From positions 1-14,801 of the forward strand of contig DMTJ01000474.1 of NCBI GenBank assembly GCA_003477185.1: a stretch of DNA of 14,801 nt, in the 5' to 3' direction. Position 1 is the first letter of the stretch, and each line of letters starts with the position of its first letter. Positions 7,095-14,762 of the stretch are shown here, piece by piece. The notes beneath the pieces were generated by a model. It was not told the origin of the DNA. It did no database searches and worked only from the letters and a program-made list of their open reading frames with translations. The DNA comes from Lentisphaeria bacterium. Its GTDB lineage: Bacteria; Verrucomicrobiota; Lentisphaeria; JABSQK01; UBA12247. The position numbers and the translations under genes are program-made.

Positions 7095-9782
7095 ATGTAC
7101 CGCATTCCCTCTGTACTGCTGATCCTGCTGTCCGTCTTCGCGCACAGCGGAGAACAGGAAGACCAGTTCCATTTTGCCGAAGGCCTGTTTATCCAGCAGG
7201 ACTACGCCTCCGCGATCGAGGAGTATCGTGTCTACCTGCAAGACTTTCCAACCGGAGAGGCAGCGGCCACCTGCGCGTTTAGAATCGGCGAATGCCAGCT
7301 CAGGACCGGGGTCCACGAGCAGGCGATCACCGCCTATGAGGCTGCTATCTCGAAGCATGCAAAGGCCGACGGAATTTCCCTCGCCTGGTACAACCTAGCT
7401 CGTTCGCGCTTGGCGCTGAAGAAGTACGCGCCAGCGGCCCAGGCATTCGGCACGGCCGCAGGCCTCGGCGATGCCCGCATCCGCCCAGAAGCCCTCATTG
7501 CCCAAGGCGAATGCCTGCTGCAACTCGAGAAGTTTGCGGAGTCCGCAACCCTCTACGAGACCTTTGTCGCGGAGTTCGCAACCCACAGCGGACTTGCTGG
7601 CGTGCAGTTTTCGCTCGGCTGGTGCTACCAACGGTTGCAACACCCCCAAAAAGCGATTGCCGTGTTGGAAGCCATGCTGAAGACCGCGCCTGAAGCGCCG
7701 GATGCCCGCCGTGCTCGCTTGGCCCTGTCTGAAGCGTACACCGAGCTGGCGCAGTTCGACAAGGCCGCAGGCGCACTCGAAGGCGTCGAAGATGCGGACG
7801 GCGCTGCCACGCTGCGCCGCGCTTGGATGGAATTCCAAGCAGGCAATAAGGCGGCCTCCTGCGACCTGTTTGTCGCCTACCTGAGCAAGCATCCGGCCGG
7901 GGCCGAGCATCTCTCGGCCCGCTACAATGCTGGTGTGGCAGCCTACGAAGCGCGGCAGTTCGAGCGCGGCCTCACAATTCTCGGCGAGCTAGCCGCCCAA
8001 GCACCCGACAGCAAGGAAGCCGCCGATGCGTCCCTATGGCGTGGACTCTGCGCGTACGAATTGCAGCGCTTTCCGCAGGCGCTGGCGTGGTTGGAGCCGC
8101 TCACGCAAAAGGACGGAGTGGAGCAGCGAGAGAGCCTGTGGTACAGCTATGGCGAGTCGCTTGCGGGCACCAAGCGCCACGCCGAGGCCATCACCGCTTT
8201 CGACCAACTACTTGCGAAGTTCGCAACTGGCAAGTATGCCGCCAACGCTGCCTACTCGCGCGCTTTGTCGCTGGAAGAAAATGGCCAGGGGAACGAAGCG
8301 GTGGCTGCCCTCAAAGCTCTGCTGGAGACATCGCTTCCCGGCGAGCTGCGAAACAAAGCACTCTTTGCCACCAGCGAGTTTCTGTACCGCCAAGACCGCG
8401 CAGCGGATGCCATCAACTACTTGTTGGAATTAGCCCGGGCGGATCAGCCAGACCCGCAGACTCTGTATCGGCTGGGCTGGGCCGCATTTAAGACGGACCG
8501 GTTTCCGCTTTCGGGCGAGCACTTCTCGACCTTGGCCGCCGGCGACGGCGAGTTTGCCAGCGAAAGTTCCTTCATGCTTGGCCGTATCGCCGAGTCTACC
8601 GGCCGCACCGAGGAAGCCGTCGCTGCCTATCAACGCCTGATGAAGCGCAGCGGGGAGGACCCGTTTATCGAGCGCGCCTGGCGGCGTCTGGCTTACGTCT
8701 ACAGCGGCGACGCGCTCACCCAGCATCAGACCGCGTACCAAGCGCAGTTCCCGAGCGGGAAGTATGGCGCTGAGCTGGCACTGCGCCTTGCTGAGGATGC
8801 CTTTTCTCTGGGCCAGGTCGATGCGGCACGAGCGGCCTTTACGGAGCTGTTGCCAAGCTTAAAAGACCCCGCCTTACGGCACGCTGCAGAATACGGCTTG
8901 GCCTGGTGCCTCCTGCAACAGGAGCAGCTAGAGGCCGCAGCTGCGATGTTCGCAGAACTCGCCGTGCTCAAGGGCAGTGAATGGCGACTGGATAGCCTGC
9001 TGCAGTGTGGCGAAATTTCCTTTAAGCAGGGCGACCATGTTACAGCGCTCGCTGCTTTTCGTGAGGTTGCCGGTGCCTCCACGCCGGAATCTGAACGTGC
9101 GCAGTACATGACAGGCTGGGTCCAGCGCGAACGCGGCGAACATGCAGCCGCGGCTAAGGCTTTTCGCGCCGTGCCAGAGCGTTTCCCAAACGGAGTCCTG
9201 CGCATCGAAGCAATGGTGCGCGCTGCGGAGGCGTACCTGGCCGCAGATCAGGCGCAGGCTGGCGCCGACCTGCTGCTGAGCATTGCGGGGGGCGAGCGCG
9301 ACGAGAGCGTCTGGCATGCCTTGGATGACTGCTTCGTGGCACTCGCGCGCTGGCAGGACGTGATCGAGCACAGCGCCCTGCTGCTGGAGGCCTATCCAGA
9401 CTCGAAGCAAGCCTACCTGGCCTACTTCCGCCGGGGGCTGGCGCGGAAGGCGCTGGGTATCCACGCCGAAGCGATCGCGGACTTCAAGGCTACGATCGCC
9501 CACACCGACACTCGCCCGGCGGCTCAAGCACAGTTCAACATCGGCTCTGTGTTGCTGGCGCAAGGACAGCCAGACCGCGCCGCCAGGCAGTTCCTACGGG
9601 TCGAGATGCTCTTCGACTATCCCGATCTGTCGCCGCGGGCCTTGTATCACGCGGTCGATGCCTTTGTCCAGGCTGGCCCGGATCACGCCAAGCGTGCCAC
9701 GCTCTACGCGGCCAAGCTACGCGAGAAGTATCCGGACTCAGAGTGGGTGCCCAAGCTTGACGCATTGCAGGTGGCAAAGTGA
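7095..9782 (+). CDS. Large exported TPR protein of an ExbB/ExbD operon
   Basis: An 895-residue protein. ATG 7095 is chosen over an in-frame TTG at 6993 because it begins a clear Sec signal (M-Y-R, hydrophobic VLLILLSVF, cleavage near AHS-GEQ) and has GGAG 6 nt upstream. After the signal nearly the whole chain is helix-turn-helix TPR repeats, e.g. FIQQDYASAIEEYRVYLQDF, EKFAESATLYETFVAEF, RTEEAVAAYQRLM and GIHAEAIADFKATI, so it should form a long periplasmic superhelix for protein binding. The stop overlaps the ATG of the ExbB-like gene (TGATG). By analogy with periplasmic TPR partners of Tol-Pal (CpoB) it may connect the proton channel to envelope substrates; that is inference. No enzymatic motif is seen. 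Confidence 0.88.
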   Translation: MYRIPSVLLILLSVFAHSGEQEDQFHFAEGLFIQQDYASAIEEYRVYLQDFPTGEAAATCAFRIGECQLRTGVHEQAITAYEAAISKHAKADGISLAWYNLARSRLALKKYAPAAQAFGTAAGLGDARIRPEALIAQGECLLQLEKFAESATLYETFVAEFATHSGLAGVQFSLGWCYQRLQHPQKAIAVLEAMLKTAPEAPDARRARLALSEAYTELAQFDKAAGALEGVEDADGAATLRRAWMEFQAGNKAASCDLFVAYLSKHPAGAEHLSARYNAGVAAYEARQFERGLTILGELAAQAPDSKEAADASLWRGLCAYELQRFPQALAWLEPLTQKDGVEQRESLWYSYGESLAGTKRHAEAITAFDQLLAKFATGKYAANAAYSRALSLEENGQGNEAVAALKALLETSLPGELRNKALFATSEFLYRQDRAADAINYLLELARADQPDPQTLYRLGWAAFKTDRFPLSGEHFSTLAAGDGEFASESSFMLGRIAESTGRTEEAVAAYQRLMKRSGEDPFIERAWRRLAYVYSGDALTQHQTAYQAQFPSGKYGAELALRLAEDAFSLGQVDAARAAFTELLPSLKDPALRHAAEYGLAWCLLQQEQLEAAAAMFAELAVLKGSEWRLDSLLQCGEISFKQGDHVTALAAFREVAGASTPESERAQYMTGWVQRERGEHAAAAKAFRAVPERFPNGVLRIEAMVRAAEAYLAADQAQAGADLLLSIAGGERDESVWHALDDCFVALARWQDVIEHSALLLEAYPDSKQAYLAYFRRGLARKALGIHAEAIADFKATIAHTDTRPAAQAQFNIGSVLLAQGQPDRAARQFLRVEMLFDYPDLSPRALYHAVDAFVQAGPDHAKRATLYAAKLREKYPDSEWVPKLDALQVAK
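7534..7548 (+). repeat. Iterated palindrome copy 4
   Basis: TTGCGGAGTCCGCAA, a perfect palindrome with 7-bp arms around one G; two mismatches from TTGCGAAGTTCGCAA. It lies inside the large TPR gene. Confidence 0.65.
7567..7581 (+). repeat. Iterated palindrome copy 5
   Basis: TCGCGGAGTTCGCAA, two mismatches, exactly 33 bp (11 codons) after copy 4. In frame as V-A-E-F-A. Confidence 0.6.
8212..8226 (+). repeat. Iterated palindrome copy 6 (exact consensus)
   Basis: TTGCGAAGTTCGCAA: a perfect 7+1+7 palindrome, taken as the consensus. It lies inside the large TPR gene, in frame as L-A-K-F-A-T. Confidence 0.65.
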
Positions 9783-10474
9783 TGCGCTGGCTGTTGACTA
9801 CGCTGGCGATCTCCGCATTCCACCTGAGTGCCGCAGAGGGCGGTCCCCGGGGCAATGAGATGTGGGAGACGCTGGAACGTGGCGGCGAGGTGATGTACGC
9901 CATTCTGGCGGCTTCGGTGATTGGTATCGCCTTTGTCCTAGAGAGCCTGTTTCGCACCCGGCGCGGGCGTATTCTGCCGCGCTTTGCCGAGAACCAACTG
10001 CATACGCAGCGGGCCGCTGCGGTGAGTGAGGTCATGGCCCGAGCTGCGAAGACCTGTGTCGGCGAGATTCTCGCAGCAGCCATACAGTGGGAGGCGGGCA
10101 CGCCCGAGCAACGCCGCCAGGCCATCGAGGAAGCGGTAGAAAACCACCTGTGGAAACTGCGGCGAGGGGTGCGCCCAATTGGGGTGATTGCCAACGTGAC
10201 GCCGCTTCTCGGGCTGCTGGGGACGGTTGTCGGCATTATCGAAGCATTTGATACCGTGTCTCAGCAGGGAGCGCTGGGCGATCCTGCAGCGTTGGCTGGC
10301 GGGATTTCTAAAGCACTGCTCACTACCTGCTTTGGCCTGATCGTGGCCATTCCGCTGCTGCTATCGTATCACTACCTTACCGGCCGCCTGGACGCCAGGC
10401 TACATCGCTGCGAGGAGTTGGTCAAAGAAGCCCTGCTGCTGCCGACCGCACCGGCGCCCGACGCGGACGCCTGA
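9782..10474 (+). CDS. MotA/TolQ/ExbB-family proton channel protein
   Basis: A 230-residue protein. ATG 9782 overlaps the preceding stop; a GTG 3 nt upstream is less likely. The N terminus (MRWLLTTLAISAFHLSAAEG) looks like a cleavable signal, seen in some ExbB proteins that carry an extra N-terminal export signal. Then come TM1 (about 38-57), a cytoplasmic loop with RRQAIEEAVENHLWKL, TM2 (about 133-155, NVTPLLGLLGTVVGII, the most conserved family motif) and TM3 (about 177-198). It forms the pentameric stator-type channel with ExbD and uses the proton-motive force. TolQ and ExbB cannot be separated on sequence alone, and neither TonB, TolA nor an outer-membrane receptor is nearby. Confidence 0.92.
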   Translation: MRWLLTTLAISAFHLSAAEGGPRGNEMWETLERGGEVMYAILAASVIGIAFVLESLFRTRRGRILPRFAENQLHTQRAAAVSEVMARAAKTCVGEILAAAIQWEAGTPEQRRQAIEEAVENHLWKLRRGVRPIGVIANVTPLLGLLGTVVGIIEAFDTVSQQGALGDPAALAGGISKALLTTCFGLIVAIPLLLSYHYLTGRLDARLHRCEELVKEALLLPTAPAPDADA

Positions 10475-10475
10475 G

Positions 10476-10895
10476 ATGGCACGCCGGTGGCAAGAGAGCG
10501 AGCAGTTTGAGGTGCCCCAGACCCCGCTGATTGATATTATCTTCATCCTCATCGTCTTCTTCCTCGTCGCCACCACCTTTTACACGGAAGAGCGCGACAT
10601 GAAGGTCGAGCTGCCCGAGGGCACCCAGGGCTCTGCCATCGCCAAAGATCAGGAGCGGCTGGTGATAAACATTCGCGCCGGTGGAATCATTGTCATAAAT
10701 CAGGACGTGCTCAGCCTGCAACTTCTCGAGGACCAGCTGCGTAGTTGGGTCAAAAGCCATGGCAATCGCGATGTCGAGATCCGCGGCGATGCCAACGCGA
10801 AACATGGCCGAATCATGGAGGTGATGAACCTTTGCAAGAAGACTGGCGTCGAGAAGTACAGCGTCACACAACGCATCGTCCAGGAACGCGAGTAG
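10476..10895 (+). CDS. exbD: ExbD/TolR-family biopolymer transport protein
   Basis: A 139-residue protein starting 1 nt after the ExbB-like stop. A short cytoplasmic N terminus is followed by a single TM helix (about 18-38). In it, PLIDIIFILIVFFLVATTF carries the essential protonatable Asp20. A periplasmic domain ends with the typical VEIRGDANAKHGRIMEVM region. Length is normal for ExbD (about 135-145). With the ExbB-like channel it should harvest the proton gradient; the exported TPR protein encoded just upstream is the obvious candidate partner. Only one ExbD is present, whereas many related loci carry two. Confidence 0.93.
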   Translation: MARRWQESEQFEVPQTPLIDIIFILIVFFLVATTFYTEERDMKVELPEGTQGSAIAKDQERLVINIRAGGIIVINQDVLSLQLLEDQLRSWVKSHGNRDVEIRGDANAKHGRIMEVMNLCKKTGVEKYSVTQRIVQERE

Positions 10896-10925
10896 CCGCC
10901 TCGCGCCATAGCGGGTAGCCTGACA

Positions 10926-10954
10926 TTGTAAAGCCCTTCGCGAACAGCTAGATT
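10926..10954 (+). promoter_or_regulatory. Sigma70-like promoter of the cytoplasmic TPR gene
   Basis: TTGTAA (10926-10931), 17 nt, TAGATT (10949-10954): 4 of 6 matches in each hexamer and ideal spacing, in the 94-nt gap after exbD and 35 nt before the ATG. It suggests that the TPR-moaA pair can be transcribed separately from exbBD. Confidence 0.42.
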
Positions 10955-10989
10955 AGAGACCAGATCAACGACGGATGTAGAGAGCTGAA

Positions 10990-12438
10990 ATGGCAAAGAA
11001 GATTGAGCGAAAACAACTGAAGCACATCGAGAAGCGCCTCAAAGAGCTGTACGATCGAGGTGTCAAGGCGTTAGTTCAGAAGAATTACGGCTATGCCATC
11101 GACATGTTTCGGACCGTCTTGTACGATGAGCCGGGCCTGCTTGAAGTTCGCCAGAAGCTCCGGGAAGCCCAGCTGGGGCGTGTCGGGAATAAGCCCAGCA
11201 TGGCTCGCGCAGTCCTTGCGTTCTTCGTCACACTGCCCGCTCGGGCTAAAGCTAAAGTAGCGATTAGGGCTGGGAATTTCAGCAAGGCGCTGGATCAAGC
11301 CGAGGTCGTGATGACTGGTGACCCCACATCACCCAGTGCAGCCCTGTTTATGGCTGGCATTGCCGCCGATGCCAATGTGTGGGATGTCGCTATCAACGCG
11401 CTCGACTGCGCCTTGGCTCATCACCTGCAAAGCATTCCGCTGTTACACCGCCTGGCGAACGCCTATGTGAAAGGCGACGAGGCCTTGAAAGGGCTGGAGT
11501 GCATGAACCGCATCTGTGGCATCAAGCCTACGGACAAGTTTATGGCGGAAAGAAAAGAAATGACCGCTCTGGCCGCGATGAAGCAAGGAGGATGGGCCGC
11601 TGCCGAGCAGGGCAAGGCCGATTACAAAGACATCATCCGCGACAAGGACCAAGCCGTCAAGCAGGAACAGGAGGGCTCTACCTTTCGCACAAGCGCGGAC
11701 ATGGAGATGCAGATCAAGAGCCTGCAACAACTGGTGGATGGGCGAGATTCCGGCGCAAATCGTCAGAAGCTGGCAGAGGCGTACCGCCAGGCAGGCCGCG
11801 ACGAAGAGGCCATTGTCGAGTACGAGAAGGCGCTGGAGATGCTCGATGGGTTCGACCCAGGCTTGTACAACCACGTCACCGAATGCAAAGGCAAGGTCAT
11901 CGACAAGGAAATTACGAGCTGGAAAGAAGCCTTGGCCAACGAAGTGGCAACCGAAGCGGAAGCCATCGAGAATATCAAGGCTTGGGAAGACGAACGGCTG
12001 ACCATCATGCTGGACCGCTGGGGCGAGCTGGTCAAACGGCTGCCGAGTGAAGTCAAGGGCCGCGATACGCTCGCGCACTATCAATTCGAGGCAGGAGAGT
12101 ACGACCTCGCCCTCGCAAACTTCCAGATGGTGAAGAAAAATCCGGCATTACGCCAGCAGGCCAGTCTCACGATTGGGCGCTGCCTCTCGTTCCAAGGCAA
12201 GCACGATCTGGCCATTGTCGAGCTGGAGGGCGCCTTAGAAGGAATGCACAACATGGACGGCATCAAGAAGAGCACGTTGTACCAGCTCGCCGAAGAGTAC
12301 AAGGTCAGGGGCGATCAGGAAAAGGCAGACAGCTACTTCAAAGAAGTCTATTCAGCCGACATCGGGTTTCGTGATGTCTCCGAGATCGTCGAAAAGATCT
12401 ACTCTCGCGAGAGCAGCGGCAAAGAAGAAGTTGACTAA
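10990..12438 (+). CDS. Cytoplasmic TPR protein
   Basis: A 482-residue protein without a signal peptide; the N terminus is very basic (MAKKIERKQLKHIEKRLKEL). TPR-like hairpins are seen at about 17-60 (GVKALVQKNYGYAIDMFRTV), 100-150, 255-290 (LAEAYRQAGRDEEAIVEYEKAL) and 360-460 (FEAGEYDLALANFQMV, QGKHDLAIVELEGAL, RGDQEKADSYFKEVY). Between them is a charged, coiled-coil-prone centre (about 205-250). One short hydrophobic stretch (ARAVLAFFVTLPARA, near 72-86) could be a membrane-touching helix but is too short to call a TM segment. The start follows a weak GAGAG. The placement after exbBD hints at a cytoplasmic adaptor for the same machinery, but the separate promoter weakens this. moaA begins 30 nt downstream. 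Confidence 0.85.
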   Translation: MAKKIERKQLKHIEKRLKELYDRGVKALVQKNYGYAIDMFRTVLYDEPGLLEVRQKLREAQLGRVGNKPSMARAVLAFFVTLPARAKAKVAIRAGNFSKALDQAEVVMTGDPTSPSAALFMAGIAADANVWDVAINALDCALAHHLQSIPLLHRLANAYVKGDEALKGLECMNRICGIKPTDKFMAERKEMTALAAMKQGGWAAAEQGKADYKDIIRDKDQAVKQEQEGSTFRTSADMEMQIKSLQQLVDGRDSGANRQKLAEAYRQAGRDEEAIVEYEKALEMLDGFDPGLYNHVTECKGKVIDKEITSWKEALANEVATEAEAIENIKAWEDERLTIMLDRWGELVKRLPSEVKGRDTLAHYQFEAGEYDLALANFQMVKKNPALRQQASLTIGRCLSFQGKHDLAIVELEGALEGMHNMDGIKKSTLYQLAEEYKVRGDQEKADSYFKEVYSADIGFRDVSEIVEKIYSRESSGKEEVD

Positions 12439-12468
12439 TTGGAGACTGACCCGTGCGGGGGCCAGCCC

Positions 12469-13482
12469 ATGGACACCCTAACGGACACACTTTGCCGGCC
12501 ATTGCGCGACCTCCGTGTTTCACTGATCGATGCCTGCAATCTGCGCTGTCGCTATTGCATGCCCACCGAACAATTCAGCCCCGACCACCGCTTTCTGCGA
12601 CCGGCTGAACGTCTCTCAGACGAAGAAGTGCTGCGCTTCATCCGTATTTTTGTGGAATGTGGAGTTAGCAAAATCAGACTGACCGGTGGCGAACCGCTGC
12701 TGCGCCCGGGCGTCGCCCAGCTCATTGGCCGCATTCGCGAGATTCCCGGGATTACGGACATCGCACTGACCACTAACGGCGTGCACCTTGCTAAGTTCGC
12801 AGCGGCGCTGCGCGAGGCTGGCGTGGATCGCCTGACGATCAGCCTGGATGCGGTTAACCGGGCCACGCTAGCCCGGCTAGCCGGGCGGGCAGTGGACCCA
12901 AAGGCCATTCTGGACGGTGCAATTGCGGCCCGCGACGTGGGCTTCCAGCAAACCAAGATCAATATGGTGGCCATGCGCGGCTGGAATGAAGATCACATCC
13001 TACCGCTGGCCGAGCTAGGACGTGAACACGACTTCATCGTGCGTTTCATTGAGTACATGGACGTGGGCACCATGAATCAGTGGCAGCGGGAGGACGTCAT
13101 CCCCGCGCGCGAGATTCATGACCTGATTCACGAGCGATATCCACTCGAGCCCGCAGACCCGCTCTACCGGGGCGAAGTGGCCCGGCGCTACCGCTATCTG
13201 GATGGCGGCGGCGAGATTGGGCTGATCTCATCTGTGACCGAGCCCTTCTGCCATGAATGCAGCCGCGCCAGAATCAGCGCTGACGGCTTCCTGTTTACCT
13301 GCCTGTTCGGCACCTCTGGGCTTGATCTGCGCACGTTGATGCTGGCCGGGGCCGATGATAGCGAACTCCGCAAAACAGTAGAGTCGCACTGGCAGGCACG
13401 GACCGATCGCTATTCAGCAGACCGCCTGCAGTTGAAGGGCCAGACCACCGGCAAGGTGGAGATGTACCATATCGGCGGTTGA
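12469..13482 (+). CDS. moaA: GTP 3',8-cyclase MoaA
   Basis: A 337-residue radical-SAM enzyme that converts GTP to 3',8-cyclo-7,8-dihydro-GTP, the first step of molybdenum cofactor synthesis. The N-terminal SAM cluster is CNLRCRYC (Cys23, 27, 30), followed by RLTGGEPLLR. The second [4Fe-4S] cluster ligands are Cys261, Cys264 and Cys278 in FCHEC and FTCLFG. The common Asn after the second Cys (CNR) is Ser265 here. The protein ends in Gly-Gly (MYHIGG), as functional MoaA does. ATG 12469 is preferred to an upstream TTG at 12439, because the extra ten residues are not MoaA-like; a G-run (12457-12461) may act as the ribosome site. No other moa/moe gene is in the window. Confidence 0.95.
   Translation: MDTLTDTLCRPLRDLRVSLIDACNLRCRYCMPTEQFSPDHRFLRPAERLSDEEVLRFIRIFVECGVSKIRLTGGEPLLRPGVAQLIGRIREIPGITDIALTTNGVHLAKFAAALREAGVDRLTISLDAVNRATLARLAGRAVDPKAILDGAIAARDVGFQQTKINMVAMRGWNEDHILPLAELGREHDFIVRFIEYMDVGTMNQWQREDVIPAREIHDLIHERYPLEPADPLYRGEVARRYRYLDGGGEIGLISSVTEPFCHECSRARISADGFLFTCLFGTSGLDLRTLMLAGADDSELRKTVESHWQARTDRYSADRLQLKGQTTGKVEMYHIGG
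12788..12802 (+). repeat. Iterated palindrome copy 7
   Basis: TTGCTAAGTTCGCAG, two mismatches from consensus, inside moaA. In frame as L-A-K-F-A. Confidence 0.55.
13359..13373 (-). repeat. Iterated palindrome copy 8
   Basis: The minus strand reads TTGCGGAGTTCGCTA, two mismatches. It lies inside moaA, but in a different codon phase from most copies (the plus strand codes S-E-L-R-K). Confidence 0.58.
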
Positions 13483-13497
13483 AAGTTACGAAACACG

Positions 13498-13526
13498 TTG
13501 ACAGACCCCTGCCATGTGTTTATCAT
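13498..13526 (+). promoter_or_regulatory. Strong sigma70 promoter of tRNA-Leu
   Basis: Perfect -35 TTGACA (13498-13503), 17 nt, -10 TATCAT (13521-13526, 5 of 6). Transcription would start near 13533, about 20 nt before the mature tRNA. It is the best promoter in the window and overlaps nothing but the moaA-tRNA gap. Confidence 0.8.
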
Positions 13527-13552
13527 ACCCGGCCTGCAGTCGCAGATCGAGT

Positions 13553-13641
13553 ACCAGAGTGGCGGAACTGGCAGACGCGCTAGGTTCAGGTCCTAGTTCC
13601 CGTAACCGGGAGTGGGGGTTCGAATCCCCCCTCTGGTACCA
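13553..13641 (+). tRNA. tRNA-Leu (anticodon CAG)
   Basis: A full class II cloverleaf folds by eye. The acceptor ACCAGAG pairs with CTCTGGT (7 of 7). U8-G9 follow, then a D stem GCG/CGC. The anticodon stem CTAGG/CCTAG has loop TTCAGGT and anticodon CAG at 13587-13589, reading the Leu codon CUG. A long variable arm folds as TCCCG-TAA-CGGGA-like, and the T arm is GGGGG-TTCGAAT-CCCCC. The discriminator is A13638 and the CCA end (13639-13641) is encoded. The first base is A rather than the more usual G. The two bases on each side (GT before, AC after) would extend the acceptor pairing in the precursor. Confidence 0.95.
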
Positions 13642-13645
13642 CCCC

Positions 13646-13652
13646 TTTTTTT
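13646..13652 (+). terminator. T-tract after tRNA-Leu, possible terminator
   Basis: Seven T residues follow the tRNA CCA end by 4 nt. There is no dedicated hairpin; the GC-rich T arm and acceptor stem of the tRNA would have to serve. Position makes a terminator plausible but not certain. Confidence 0.35.
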
Positions 13653-14438
13653 AGCGGGATGTGGTATCAAGTTTCGCTTTCATCGATAGTCGATTGGTGA
13701 AGAAGAGATCGCCGAAGTGTGCGATAGCATTCGCAGCGGCTGGCTGACCTCCGGCCCTAAAGTCCGCGCCTTCGAACAAGCATTCGCAAACTACGTAGGT
13801 GCTAACTTCCCAGTTGCGGTCAACTCTTGTGCTGCAGCCATGCATCTGGCGCTTGAAGCCCACGGGATTGGTCCCAAAGATGCGGTGGTCACCTCCGACT
13901 ACACCTTCACCGCCTCGGCCGAAGTGATTCGCTATCTCGGTGCCACCCCGGTGTTCGTCGATATCAACCCGGTGATGCTCACTCTTTCCCCCGCGGCCCT
14001 GGCCCGCGCCCTGGCCGAGAATCCCCGTATTCGCGCGGTGATCCCCGTTCATACCGCCGGCCATCCCTGTGACATGGCTGGCTTGCGAGAAGCGATTGCG
14101 GGCCGGGATGTGGTCCTCATCGAAGACGCCGCACATTCCCTGCCCAGCGAGCTCTCAGGCCAACGCATCGGCGCGGCCAGCGATGGCTGCTGTTTCAGCT
14201 TCTACGTCACCAAGACGCTGTGTACCGAGGAAGGCGGTATGCTGACCACGGATTCTGTGGAGATCGCAGCCCGCGCCCGCACGATGCGCTTGCATGGGAT
14301 CGATGCGGATGTCTTCGCCTGGGAGGACAGCGAACGACCGCTCCGGTACTACGAGGTGGTCGCTCCGGACTTTAAATACAACATGACCGATCTGGCGGCC
14401 GCGATCGGTCTGCACCAGCTGCGGCGTCAGGACGAGTT

Positions 14439-14453
14439 TTGCGAACTGCGCAG
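14439..14453 (-). repeat. Iterated palindrome copy 9
   Basis: The minus strand reads CTGCGCAGTTCGCAA, two mismatches from consensus. It lies inside the degT-like pseudogene, about 75 bp before its frameshift. Confidence 0.58.
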
Positions 14454-14514
14454 CAGGACCGCCGCGCGGTATGACAGCTTGCTTGCTAACTGCCCCGTTA
14501 CCCCTCCCCACGGT

Positions 14515-14533
14515 AAGCACTGGCTGCAAGCAC
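14515..14533 (+). repeat. 13-nt insertion flanked by AAGCAC direct repeats
   Basis: AAGCAC occurs at 14515-14520 and again at 14528-14533, 13 nt apart. Removing one 13-nt unit (14515-14527) joins the two reading frames of the aminotransferase and restores H-G-K-H-A-W-H-L-Y, the expected family sequence. The extra 13 nt therefore explains the +1 frameshift. Confidence 0.65.
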
Positions 14534-14736
14534 GCGTGGCACCTGTACATCTTGCAGCTCCAGCTGGAGCACCTAACTTGCGATCGCGATGAGATCAGTC
14601 GTCGTCTCGGCGCCGCCGGGGTGGCCCACAGCGAGCATTTCATTCCCTTGCACCGTCAGCCATACTGGCGTGTCCGCTCTGCGCTCACGCCCGCGCACTT
14701 TCCGGTCTCGGAGCAAGCCTTTCAGTAGCCGAGGTT

Positions 14737-14751
14737 TTGCGGATTTCGCAA
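14737..14751 (+). repeat. Iterated palindrome copy 10
   Basis: TTGCGGATTTCGCAA, two mismatches from consensus. It is extended to an inverted repeat TTTTGCG (14735-14741), 5 nt, CGCAAAA (14747-14753). It lies at the decayed 3' end of the degT-like pseudogene. Confidence 0.6.
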
Positions 14752-14762
14752 AAACGCGCCTG

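Noticed and set aside
11443..12084. A 213-codon open frame opposite the cytoplasmic TPR gene
   Set aside because: No ribosome site or family motif; the plus frame has clear TPR hairpins.
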